Part shown: piece by piece, positions 52,098-60,440 of the stretch
Layout of the letters: every line of letters begins with the position of its first letter
How positions within the stretch are numbered: position 1 is the stretch's first letter
DNA from: JANYGA01 sp031420415
GTDB taxonomy: Bacteria > Vulcanimicrobiota > Vulcanimicrobiia > Vulcanimicrobiales > Vulcanimicrobiaceae
NCBI GenBank assembly: GCA_031420415.1
Contig: JANOMT010000002.1
Coordinates: 1-64,000 of the forward strand
Length of the DNA: 64,000 nt
Direction: 5' to 3'
Notes under the pieces: model-generated
What the model was told of the DNA's origin: nothing
The model's input: only the letters and a program-made list of their open reading frames with translations
Database searches by the model: none
Made by a program: the position numbers and the translations under genes

Positions 52098-53107
52098 GCG
52101 TCGCTCACGTCCTCGATCTTCTCAATACGGTGCCGTGGTGGCTCGTCGTGACGATCAAGGCGATCATCGTGCTCGTCGTCGTCCAGACGGTCTTCGCCTA
52201 TTCGATGCTCTTCGAACGCAAGATTATGGCGTGGATGCAGTTGCGTCCGGGCCCGAATCGCGTGGGACCGTGGGGGCTCCTGCAACCCGCCGCCGACGCA
52301 GCGAAAATGCTGTTCAAAGAAGATCTCACGCCGAAGACAGCCGACCCGATCATCTACAAACTCGCGCCGTTCATCTCGCTCATTTGCGCGATGGGCGCTT
52401 TCGCCGTCATTCCGTTTTCGGAATCGAGTGCGGGCATCTGGGGCGTCGCAGACGTGAACGCGGGCATCCTCGTGATCTTCGCAATCACGTCGATCGGCGT
52501 ATACGGCATCTCGCTTGCGGGCTGGTCTTCGGGCTCGAAGTTCCCGCTTTTAGGCGCGGTGCGGTCGACCGCGCAGATGATCAGCTACGAACTCGCGATG
52601 ACGATGTCGGTCATCGGCGTCCTCATCCTTGCGGGCACGACGTCGCTTTCGGGCATCGTTCACGCACAGGCAAAAGTCTGGTACATCATCCCGCAAATCT
52701 TCGGCTTCGCGATCTACATCATTACGGCCGTTGCCGAGACGAATCGCGCGCCCTTCGACTTGGTCGAAGCCGAGACGGAACTCGTCGGCGGATTTCACAC
52801 CGAATATTCGGGACTCCGCTTCGGACTTTTCTTCATCGCCGAATACCTCAACATGATTACCGTTTCGTGTATCGCGACGTTGCTTTTCCTCGGTGGTTGG
52901 AATGCGCCGTTCGGGCTCACGATCGTACCCGGGCTCATATGGTTCGTGCTCAAGGCCGGGCTCTTCATCTTCATGTATATTTGGCTCCGAACAACGCTCC
53001 CGCGCTTGCGGTACGACCGGCTCATGAACTTCGGATGGAAGTTCTTGCTCCCGGCAGCGACGCTCAATCTGATGGTGACGGCCGCAATCGTCGCCGTACT
53101 GGGGTAG
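52094..53107 (+). CDS. nuoH: NADH-quinone oxidoreductase subunit H
   Basis: A 337-residue membrane subunit with eight or more helices, forming the quinone-binding cavity of complex I. ERKIMAWMQLRPGPNRVGPWGLLQP is the invariant loop signature (adjoining segments). GWSSGSKFPLLGAVRSTAQMISYE and ETNRAPFDLVEAETELVGGFHTEYSG are the other quinone-site blocks, with their conserved acidic residues. Length is typical. Its ATG overlaps the nuoG stop by 4 bases. Confidence 0.96.
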   Translation: MSVAHVLDLLNTVPWWLVVTIKAIIVLVVVQTVFAYSMLFERKIMAWMQLRPGPNRVGPWGLLQPAADAAKMLFKEDLTPKTADPIIYKLAPFISLICAMGAFAVIPFSESSAGIWGVADVNAGILVIFAITSIGVYGISLAGWSSGSKFPLLGAVRSTAQMISYELAMTMSVIGVLILAGTTSLSGIVHAQAKVWYIIPQIFGFAIYIITAVAETNRAPFDLVEAETELVGGFHTEYSGLRFGLFFIAEYLNMITVSCIATLLFLGGWNAPFGLTIVPGLIWFVLKAGLFIFMYIWLRTTLPRLRYDRLMNFGWKFLLPAATLNLMVTAAIVAVLG

Positions 53108-53110
53108 ATC

Positions 53111-53707
53111 TTGCAATCCGTTATCGGTGGCGTCGTAGCGCTCGCAAAAGGCTTCGCAACGACGCTGCAATTCGCGTTTCAAAAGAAACCGACTATCGCG
53201 TATCCGAACATCAAGAAACAGCACGCGCCACGTTTCCACGGCCTGCATGAATTGCGCCGCTACGACGATGGAAAAGAGCGCTGCATCGGGTGCGAACTCT
53301 GTTCGATCGCGTGCCCCGCGAACGCGATCACGGTCATCGGCGCCGAGAATACGCCCGAAGATCGCCGGTCGCCGGGCGAACGATTCGCTTCGCGTTACGA
53401 AATCGACGAGTTGCGGTGCATCTTTTGCGGTCTTTGCGAAGAGGCATGTCCGACCGATGCGATCGTGCTGACACCTCGCTTCGAGATGGCAGATTACCGT
53501 CGCAGCTCGTTCATCTACAGCAAGGATCGTCTCCTCGTGCCTCAAGACGCGGGCAAAGGGACCTCACCCGACGAGCGGCCAAACGGCATTCCGAGCGACC
53601 TCGGGTCCGTCATCGAGCAGAAGAGCACGATCGATATCACAGCGGGCTACGGCGCGACGAACCGCGGCGAAATCCTCAAGACCGAACGTAAGGGCCTCGC
53701 GGGGTAG
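53111..53707 (+). CDS. nuoI: NADH-quinone oxidoreductase subunit I
   Basis: A 198-residue ferredoxin-like subunit from a TTG start. It carries two [4Fe-4S] clusters: N6a/N6b ligands in CIGCELCSIACPANAI and CIFCGLCEEACPTDAI. RFHGLHELRRYDDGKERC is the usual preceding segment. The N-terminal amphipathic helix (about 1-28) anchors it to the membrane arm. A C-terminal extension beyond residue 150 is polar. It hands electrons to cluster N2 on NuoB. Confidence 0.95.
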   Translation: MQSVIGGVVALAKGFATTLQFAFQKKPTIAYPNIKKQHAPRFHGLHELRRYDDGKERCIGCELCSIACPANAITVIGAENTPEDRRSPGERFASRYEIDELRCIFCGLCEEACPTDAIVLTPRFEMADYRRSSFIYSKDRLLVPQDAGKGTSPDERPNGIPSDLGSVIEQKSTIDITAGYGATNRGEILKTERKGLAG

Positions 53708-53714
53708 TCACGGC

Positions 53715-54317
53715 GTGATCCTATTTTTCGCACTCGCGATCGTGCTCGTCGCGAGTGCGATTGCCACGATCGTGCAAAAGAGCCCCGTCTACAGCGTGGT
53801 AACTTTGCTCGTCAATTTCATCGCGCTCGCCGCGATGTATTTTACGCTCAACGCCGAGTTTATCGGCGTCATTCAGATCGTCGTCTATACGGGCGCGATT
53901 TTGGTGCTCTTCGTGTTCGTCATCGCGCTGCTCTCGAGCGGAATCGGTCCCTTCAGCGAAGGACCGAATCGCCTTCCGAAAATTTTGATTCCAGCGCTTA
54001 TAGCGACGCTTTCAGCGTACGGATTTCTTACGTATGGTTTGACGCGCGTTCCGGTTGGAACGTTACCGACGCACGTTACGACATCGATTGCGGGCGATGT
54101 GGGCAACGCGAACGTTTTCGGGAGCGTCAACGATTTCGGCGCCGCACTTTTCACGACGCATCTCTTGCCGTTTGAAGTTACCGCGTTCATCTTGATGGTT
54201 GCGGTTATCGGGGTCGTGGTGCTCGGAAACGAAGCGGCAATCGCGCCGACGCGCGGCACACACGCACCGAAGAAGAAGTCGCGCGAACGCGAGTCGATCG
54301 TCAAGGTGCTTAAATAA
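53715..54317 (+). CDS. nuoJ: NADH-quinone oxidoreductase subunit J
   Basis: A 200-residue membrane subunit of the proton-pumping arm, starting at GTG. Five hydrophobic helices are visible. They include ILFFALAIVLVASAIATIV, VVTLLVNFIALAAMYFTL and AEFIGVIQIVVYTGAILVLFVFVIALL, whose helix-3 block with Gly and Tyr is diagnostic. The last helix is FILMVAVIGVVVLGNEAA. A basic tail (KKKSRERES) ends it. Length is within range. Confidence 0.93.
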   Translation: MILFFALAIVLVASAIATIVQKSPVYSVVTLLVNFIALAAMYFTLNAEFIGVIQIVVYTGAILVLFVFVIALLSSGIGPFSEGPNRLPKILIPALIATLSAYGFLTYGLTRVPVGTLPTHVTTSIAGDVGNANVFGSVNDFGAALFTTHLLPFEVTAFILMVAVIGVVVLGNEAAIAPTRGTHAPKKKSRERESIVKVLK

Positions 54318-54318
54318 C

Positions 54319-54624
54319 ATGCCCGTCGATATCGCGAATTACATCAGCCTCTCCACCATCATTTTTTTCATCGGTGTCATCGGCGTCGTCACGCGGCGTA
54401 ATCCACTGATCGTCCTGATGTCGATCGAGTTGATGTTCAACGCGGCAAACCTTGCCCTCATCGCGTTTTCCAAACTCTGGGGCAATAACGCGGGCCACAT
54501 CTTCGTCTTTCTCGTCGTCACGGTCGCCGCCGCAGAAGCGGCGATCGGCCTCGCAATCGTGGTGGCCGTCTTCCGTAAGGCCCAACACGTCGACCTCGAT
54601 GAAGTCGCGGGTCTCCACGGATGA
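54319..54624 (+). CDS. nuoK: NADH-quinone oxidoreductase subunit K
   Basis: A 101-residue three-helix antiporter-like subunit, exact family length. It starts two bases after nuoJ. The first helix (ISLSTIIFFIGVIGVVTRRN) and VLMSIELMFNAANLALIAFS carry the conserved first glutamate. VTVAAAEAAIGLAIVVAVFR carries the second glutamate in AEAAIG. These two glutamates are part of the proton path. The stop overlaps the nuoL start. Confidence 0.96.
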   Translation: MPVDIANYISLSTIIFFIGVIGVVTRRNPLIVLMSIELMFNAANLALIAFSKLWGNNAGHIFVFLVVTVAAAEAAIGLAIVVAVFRKAQHVDLDEVAGLHG

Positions 54625-56594
54625 GTGCGACGTTCGCTTTTGCGATGACGGCTGCGTCGCCGGCGTTGCTCTCGATCTGGTTGCTGCCGCTTCTTGGTGC
54701 CGTCGTCATCTGGGCCTTCGGCCCGCAACTTCGGCGTAACGCGGGCTACCTCGGGTCGGCCTTCGTCTTCGTGTCGTTCGCACTCGCGCTCGCAAACTTT
54801 GGCGCTGCGGGAAACCAAACCGGCTTGCGCGCGCCGCTCGTTTCCTGGGGACCGGGCTTCGCATTCGGATTGCAACTCGACGCGCTCTCGTTGTTGTGGA
54901 CGCTCGTGATTACCGGCGTCGGTGGACTCATCCACATCTACTCGATCGGGTACATGTGGACCGACCGCGCGATCGCGCGCTTCTTCGCATACCTCAACTT
55001 TTTCGTTTTTTCGATGCTCACGCTCGTGCTCGCCGACAACGTCGTCGGCCTACTCGTGGGCTGGGGTCTCGTTGGCCTCGCATCGTATTTTTTGATCGGC
55101 TTCTGGTTCTACAAACCGTCTGCCGTCGCTGCGGCGCGCAAAGCGTTCGTCATCAACGTCTTCGGCGATATCGGCATCATGTTCGCGATCTTCGCGTGCT
55201 ATGCGGCGACGGGATCGATTGCGTTTGCCGATATCTTCGCAAAAGCCGGAACGTTTAGCGAACCGCTCGTGCTCGCGATCTGTATCGGGCTCTTCATCGG
55301 TGCGATGGCGAAATCGGCGCAAGTCCCGTTGCATACGTGGCTCCCCGATGCGATGGAAGGTCCGACTCCGGTCTCCGCGCTCATCCATGCCGCAACGATG
55401 GTCACCGCGGGCGTGTATCTCATCGCGCGCTTCGCGCCGCTGTGGAATCTCTCGCCGACCGCGCAAGAAATGGTCGCCGTGATCGGCGCGATCACCATGG
55501 TGACGGGTGCGATTCTCGGCATGGCCCAGTGGGATATCAAACGCATCCTCGCCTATTCGACGATGTCGCAGATCGGCTATATGATCATGGGCGTCGGCGT
55601 CGGAGCGTATCAGGCGGGCGTGCTGCATTTCTTCACGCACGCGTTCTTTAAAGCGCAGCTCTTTTTGGGCGCGGGCCTCATCATCCACGCGTTGCATGAC
55701 GAGCAAGACGTGCGCAAGATGGGGGGCCTCTATCGGAAGATGCCCTTTACGTTTGCCGCGATGCTCACGGGCACGCTTGCGATTATCGGCTTTCCGCTCT
55801 TCTCGGGATTTTATTCCAAAGACGCGATCATTTACGGCGCGCTCGAACACGGCCATCCGGTGTTGTTTTTCGCAGGCGCGTTGACCGCAGGCATCACCGC
55901 GTATTACATGTTCCGCATGCTTTTCGTAACGTTCTTCGGTGCGTATCGCGGCGATGTGCCCGATGCCATGCTCGCGATCGCTCCGCCCGCACCGGGTGTG
56001 CACGCGGCGCACGACGATGGGCACGGCGAACACGCTCCCGCATGGTTGATGCAGGCGCCCGTGGCGGTACTCATGGTGCCGACCGTGATTGCGGGCTACC
56101 TCACGATCGGCGGCGAGAGCAGCCCGTGGTATCGCTATTTCGGCACGCTCTTCGGCCATGGCGGCAACGTCGCGGGCATTCCACTCCCGATCCCCGAGTG
56201 GGGCTCGACGCTTTTCACGCTCGCGCTCGTGACGCTCGGCATCGTCGTCGCCTATCTGCGCTACGGCAATCCCGCGGCGCTCGCTAGTGCCATCGACCGC
56301 CTCCGCGGTGAAGCGCTCAAAATGCCGCCCGTGCTCACACACGCGTTCTATGTCGATGCGATCATCGGCGTTGCGATCGTGCGGCCCGCAAATGCGATTG
56401 GCAGTGCGATCTCGCGCTACGTCGATCCACACGTGATCGATGCGGGCGTGCGCGACGTCGCATGGGTCGCGGGCACGCTCGGCGCGCTCTTCCGCGCGCT
56501 GCAATCGGGGCTCGTGCGTGCCTACGCGCTCACGATCGTCGTCGGGGCGGCATGTTTCATCGCCTACTTCGCATTTTTGGGGACCGCACGATGA
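54621..56594 (+). CDS. nuoL: NADH-quinone oxidoreductase subunit L
   Basis: A 657-residue antiporter-like subunit at the far end of the membrane arm. It has about 16 helices. The core has GWGLVGLASYFLIGFWFYKP, then AKSAQVPLHTWLPDAMEGPTPVSALIHAATMVTAGVYL (family block with the pumping Lys and His). IKRILAYSTMSQIGYMIMGVG follows. HFFTHAFFKAQLFLGAGLIIHALHDEQDVRKMGGL is the NuoL-specific block. The C-terminal lateral helix region is present. A His/Asp-rich loop (HAAHDDGHGEH) near residue 460 is a local feature. ATG overlaps nuoK by 4 bases. Confidence 0.96.
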   Translation: MSATFAFAMTAASPALLSIWLLPLLGAVVIWAFGPQLRRNAGYLGSAFVFVSFALALANFGAAGNQTGLRAPLVSWGPGFAFGLQLDALSLLWTLVITGVGGLIHIYSIGYMWTDRAIARFFAYLNFFVFSMLTLVLADNVVGLLVGWGLVGLASYFLIGFWFYKPSAVAAARKAFVINVFGDIGIMFAIFACYAATGSIAFADIFAKAGTFSEPLVLAICIGLFIGAMAKSAQVPLHTWLPDAMEGPTPVSALIHAATMVTAGVYLIARFAPLWNLSPTAQEMVAVIGAITMVTGAILGMAQWDIKRILAYSTMSQIGYMIMGVGVGAYQAGVLHFFTHAFFKAQLFLGAGLIIHALHDEQDVRKMGGLYRKMPFTFAAMLTGTLAIIGFPLFSGFYSKDAIIYGALEHGHPVLFFAGALTAGITAYYMFRMLFVTFFGAYRGDVPDAMLAIAPPAPGVHAAHDDGHGEHAPAWLMQAPVAVLMVPTVIAGYLTIGGESSPWYRYFGTLFGHGGNVAGIPLPIPEWGSTLFTLALVTLGIVVAYLRYGNPAALASAIDRLRGEALKMPPVLTHAFYVDAIIGVAIVRPANAIGSAISRYVDPHVIDAGVRDVAWVAGTLGALFRALQSGLVRAYALTIVVGAACFIAYFAFLGTAR

Positions 56595-58042
56595 TCGCCG
56601 CGCTCGTCATCGTCCCGATTCTCGCGGGACTCGGACTCTATCTCGTCCCGCGCTCGTCGGAAAATGTCGCGAAGTGGATCGCCGTCGCGATCGCCTTCGG
56701 CGCTTTCGCCGTCGCGATCTCGCAACGCGGTGCACCCGATGAATCGCTGCGCTGGCTCTCGCGCCCGTTCGTCGCGAACTTTCACGTCGGTCTCGGCACG
56801 GGTCCGAGCTTTTGGATCGTGCTGTTGCTCACGCTCTCGACGGGCTGCGCGCTCATGGTGACGCGCGTGCCGCGCGCGCGCGATTTCATGGCGCAGATGC
56901 TCGTGTTGCTAGGCGCGATGACGGGCGTCTTTATCGCACGCGATCTCTTACTCTTCGCGCTCTTTTGGGATCTCATGTTGATCCCGGTCTTCATCACGCT
57001 CGTCGCCTGGTCGCCCACGAAATCGAGCGCGACGGCGTGGAAGTATCTCGTCTACAATCTCGTCGGCGGGCTCGCGCTTTTGCTCGCAACCGCAGCATAC
57101 GGCATCGTCCAAGGTACGACCGACGTGATCGGCGTCGATCCCGCGAAACTTGCGACGATCTCCGATGCGTGGGCGCTGTGGATCTGTCTCGGATTCGGGT
57201 TTGCCTTTTTCATCAAGACGCCGGTCTGGCCACTGCATACGTGGATGCCTGATACCTACGCAGATTTACCGGCGCCGATGGTCGCGATCGTCAGCGCCGT
57301 CCAATCGAAGGCGGGTCTCTACGGGTTTATCGTGATCGGTCTCGCGCTCTTCCCGGGCGTGATGCATGCGATCGCGCCCATCGCCTTCGCGCTCGGCCTC
57401 ATCGCACTCGTGTACGGCGCGCTCGCAGCGCTCGTGCAAGACGATATCAAACGCGTCGTCGCGTACTCGTCGCTCTCGCACCTCGGGCTCATCATCCTCG
57501 CAATTTTTAGTTTTAGCCCGATTGCGATCGGCGGGGCGGTCGTCTACATCGTCGCGCACGGGCTCTTTAGTGCCGGTCTCTTCATCACGATCGGCGAAAT
57601 CGAGGTGCGTGAAGATACGCGCTTACTCTCGCGTCTCGGTGGCCTCGGTGCTCGCAATCCCAGACTTGCGGGCGGACTCACGATCGTCGCGCTTGCCGCG
57701 CTTGGGTTGCCCGGGCTCTGCGGGTTTGCGGGCGAGATCCTCATCCTCACCGGGCTCTATCGCGCGGGATACGTGTGGCAGACGGTCGTCGCGCTCGTGC
57801 CGGTCGTTATCGCAGCGGCCTACATGCTGCGCGTCTTTCAAGGCGTGATGCACGGCCCCGAGCACGACGATCTGCCCGAGCGAGGGGATCTCTCGCTTCT
57901 CGAAGGCATCGCACTCGCACCGCTCGTCATCGCAATCGTGCTCTTGGGCATCAATCCGGGCCCGGTCACGCATTTAGATCAGCCGACGCGGAGCGTCGCA
58001 ACGGCGGGTGCGCAACCGATGCTCGCGATCGTAAAGAAGTAA
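56591..58042 (+). CDS. nuoM: NADH-quinone oxidoreductase subunit M
   Basis: A 483-residue antiporter-like proton-pumping subunit from the ATG at 56591, overlapping nuoL by 4 bases. About 14 helices are present. LLLFALFWDLMLIPVFITLVAW holds the conserved helix-5 glutamate equivalent region. FIKTPVWPLHTWMPDTYADLPAPMVAIVSAVQSKAGLYG is the hallmark with the pumping Lys. IKRVVAYSSLSHLGLIILAIF follows. Near the end ALPGLCGFAGE is seen as GLPGLCGFAGEILIL. In the place where most NuoM have HWE, this protein has FWD, a conservative change. Confidence 0.95.
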   Translation: MIAALVIVPILAGLGLYLVPRSSENVAKWIAVAIAFGAFAVAISQRGAPDESLRWLSRPFVANFHVGLGTGPSFWIVLLLTLSTGCALMVTRVPRARDFMAQMLVLLGAMTGVFIARDLLLFALFWDLMLIPVFITLVAWSPTKSSATAWKYLVYNLVGGLALLLATAAYGIVQGTTDVIGVDPAKLATISDAWALWICLGFGFAFFIKTPVWPLHTWMPDTYADLPAPMVAIVSAVQSKAGLYGFIVIGLALFPGVMHAIAPIAFALGLIALVYGALAALVQDDIKRVVAYSSLSHLGLIILAIFSFSPIAIGGAVVYIVAHGLFSAGLFITIGEIEVREDTRLLSRLGGLGARNPRLAGGLTIVALAALGLPGLCGFAGEILILTGLYRAGYVWQTVVALVPVVIAAAYMLRVFQGVMHGPEHDDLPERGDLSLLEGIALAPLVIAIVLLGINPGPVTHLDQPTRSVATAGAQPMLAIVKK

Positions 58043-58046
58043 ACCG

Positions 58047-59492
58047 ATGAACACGCCCCAACTCGTCATTCCATACGGTTCGGCCGATTACGCGGCACTC
58101 GTCCCCACCTTCGTCGTCGCGGTGACGGCGCTCGTCGTTATCCTCGCCGATCTCCTGACGCCGAAGAAAGCGCGTCGGGCGGCAAATATCGCCGTCGGCA
58201 TCATCGGTCTCGTCGTCGCGGGCGCGCTCGCGCTCCAGGGCTGGGGCCATCCGATCGCTGCGTTCGGCGGCGCCTTCGTCAACGGCGGGTTCGCGATCGT
58301 CTTCCAAGAGATCATCGTCGTCGCCGCCGTCTTCTCGTTGATGATGTCCTACGCGCTCGGGCGTGAAGATCAATCCGGCGGAGCGATCGCGCTGATGCTC
58401 TGGAGTGCGAGCGGCGCGATGCTCATGGCGGGCGCATCGAATCTGTTGACGATTTTTTTGGGCATCGAATTGCTCTCACTCGCGCTCTATTGCCTGTGCG
58501 CGATGTCGTCGCGCTCGGGCGCGCGCGAATCGGCGCTCAAGTACTTGATCTTATCCTCGACGGCGTCGGGCTTCTTGCTCTACGGCATGGCGTTGCTCTT
58601 CGGCGCGACGGGAAGCGTAGCGCTCTCCGCACTTGCGAATCCGCCCGTGTCGAGCGCACTCTTCGATATCGGCGCGGGTATGTTTCTCATCGGCATCTGC
58701 TTCAAGCTGAGCCTCGTGCCGTTTCATGTGTGGACGCCCGACGTCTACGAAGGTGCGCCGCTCCCCGTCACCGCGTTCATGAGCGTCGTCACGAAAGCCG
58801 GAACGCTCGCGGTGCTCGCGCGCTTCGCGTATGCGGCATTGCCCTCAGCGCACGGCCAGGCGATGATGTTGCCCGTCTGGATCGTCGCGGCGCTCTCGAT
58901 GATCGTCGGCAACGTCGCCGCGCTCGCGCAGACCGATATCAAGCGTCTCCTCGCGTACTCGGGTATCGCGCAACTCGGCTATATCGTCGCTTCGCTCGCG
59001 GGCACGACGGCCTTCGGCCTACGGTACGCGATCTTCTATCTCGGTGCGTACACGTTCATGAATCTCGGCGCGTTCGCGGTCGTCGCGTTGCTCTCGCGCA
59101 ATCACGACGAAGGCTCGCAGCTCAGCTCGTTCAACGGGCTCGGTTATCGCCAGCCGGTACTCGCCGGGGCGATGACGTTCTTTCTTCTCTCGCTTGCGGG
59201 CTTGCCGCCGACAGCCGGATTCACCGGGAAGATCCTCATTCTCGCGAGCGCTGTAAATGCGGGCTTCGTTTGGCTCGCCGCACTGCTCGTCGTCGGCACG
59301 GCGATCTCGGTTTACGTGTACTTCAAAATCGTGCGCGCGATGTACGCGCAGACCACGGGCGCACCGATCCGTCGCGCCGTCGTTCCGGCAAGCGCGCTGC
59401 CGTGGGCGTGCGTCGCCCTCTGCGCGGTCGCGACGCTCGTGCTCGGGTTCTATCCGATCGCTCCGAGCGACGTCTTGCCACTCGTGAAGTAG
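58047..59492 (+). CDS. nuoN: NADH-quinone oxidoreductase subunit N
   Basis: A 481-residue antiporter-like subunit, the last of the operon. Diagnostic segments are FLGIELLSLALYCLCAM (with the helix-5 Glu) and AGMFLIGICFKLSLVPFHVWTPDVYEGAPLPVTAFMSVVTKAG (adjoining segments with the pumping Lys). IKRLLAYSGIAQLGYIVASLAG and SLAGLPPTAGFTGKILIL follow. About 14 helices fit the family. All 14 nuo genes are thus present in canonical order A to N. Confidence 0.96.
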   Translation: MNTPQLVIPYGSADYAALVPTFVVAVTALVVILADLLTPKKARRAANIAVGIIGLVVAGALALQGWGHPIAAFGGAFVNGGFAIVFQEIIVVAAVFSLMMSYALGREDQSGGAIALMLWSASGAMLMAGASNLLTIFLGIELLSLALYCLCAMSSRSGARESALKYLILSSTASGFLLYGMALLFGATGSVALSALANPPVSSALFDIGAGMFLIGICFKLSLVPFHVWTPDVYEGAPLPVTAFMSVVTKAGTLAVLARFAYAALPSAHGQAMMLPVWIVAALSMIVGNVAALAQTDIKRLLAYSGIAQLGYIVASLAGTTAFGLRYAIFYLGAYTFMNLGAFAVVALLSRNHDEGSQLSSFNGLGYRQPVLAGAMTFFLLSLAGLPPTAGFTGKILILASAVNAGFVWLAALLVVGTAISVYVYFKIVRAMYAQTTGAPIRRAVVPASALPWACVALCAVATLVLGFYPIAPSDVLPLVK

Positions 59493-59515
59493 GCGGTATC
59501 AAGCACCGTCTCTTC

Positions 59516-60316
59516 GTGCCTACCGCGAGTCGCCTCGTGAGTGATCGGGCACCGTTGGTCGTCGCCCTCCATGGCTGCACCCAAACCGCGAGCGATTTTG
59601 CCGCCGGGACGCGTTTCGATTCCGTCGCCGAACGCGTTGGCGCCTACGTGGTCTATCCCGAACAAAACCTTGGCGATAATCCGAATCGCTGTTGGAACTG
59701 GTATCTCGAGCAACACCAACGCCGCGACGCGGGCGAACCCGCGCAGATTCTTTCACTCGTGAACGATCTCGTCGCGCGTCACCCGATCGATCGCAATCGT
59801 ATCTTCGTGGCGGGCCTCTCGGCGGGCGGCGCGCTCGCGGCGATTCTCGCCGAACAAGCACCCGACGTCTTCGCAGCCGTCGGGATCGTCGCGGGCGTCG
59901 CGCTACACGCAAGTCACGACGTGCCATCGGCTTTCAACGCGATGCGCGGCCGTGTCGCACGTGGCGATCTCGATGCGCTCATCGCCGATGCCGCGAACCG
60001 CGCGTCCGATTACGGGCGGATCCGCATCTCGATCTGGTCGGGCAAACGCGATCGCCTCGTCGTGCCGGAGAACGCGCTTGTGCTCACCGAGCAGTTCCGT
60101 GCGTTGCTCGGCATCGCGGGCGACGGCAATCACGAATCGCTCGATGGCAACGACGTCGCGCGTTATCGCGATCCCGCCGGTCGCGTGCGCGTGGAAACGT
60201 GGACGATCGGCGAGATGGGTCACGCGTGGAGCGGCGGTAGTTTCCGCGGCTCGCACACGTATCCACGCGGCCCGCGCGCGAGCGACGAACTGATGACGTT
60301 TTTTCTCGACGCGTGA
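59516..60316 (+). CDS. PHB depolymerase / LpqC-type extracellular esterase-like alpha/beta-hydrolase
   Basis: At least 266 residues from the first canonical start, GTG at 59516. The frame upstream encodes GIKHRLF, which fits the first beta-strand of the family, so the true start may be a rare codon such as ATC at 59498. The fold is shown by LVVALHGCTQTASDFAAGT (oxyanion region), FVAGLSAGGALAAILAE (nucleophile Ser in GLSAG) and ISIWSGKRDRLV (Asp). The catalytic His is in MGHAWSGG. PNRCWNWY is a family hallmark of poly(3-hydroxybutyrate) depolymerase-like esterases. No signal peptide is seen, so it may act inside the cell on PHA granules or esters. It follows nuoN by 23 bases but is functionally unrelated. 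Confidence 0.8.
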   Translation: MPTASRLVSDRAPLVVALHGCTQTASDFAAGTRFDSVAERVGAYVVYPEQNLGDNPNRCWNWYLEQHQRRDAGEPAQILSLVNDLVARHPIDRNRIFVAGLSAGGALAAILAEQAPDVFAAVGIVAGVALHASHDVPSAFNAMRGRVARGDLDALIADAANRASDYGRIRISIWSGKRDRLVVPENALVLTEQFRALLGIAGDGNHESLDGNDVARYRDPAGRVRVETWTIGEMGHAWSGGSFRGSHTYPRGPRASDELMTFFLDA

Positions 60317-60440
60317 AAGGCGCAAGCGTTTGCCGACACGGTGATCGCGGTACGGCTCTATCGCCTCGTCTTCGTGCATCCGATCGGTGACGAGAACCCC
60401 TCACAGCCGACCGTTGAATGATCGCGTAAAGGAAAGCACC

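Noticed and set aside
55050..56504. A minus-strand frame of about 480 codons opposite nuoL
   Set aside because: Rich in Arg, His, Glu and Asp with no fold or motif; nuoL on plus is unmistakable.
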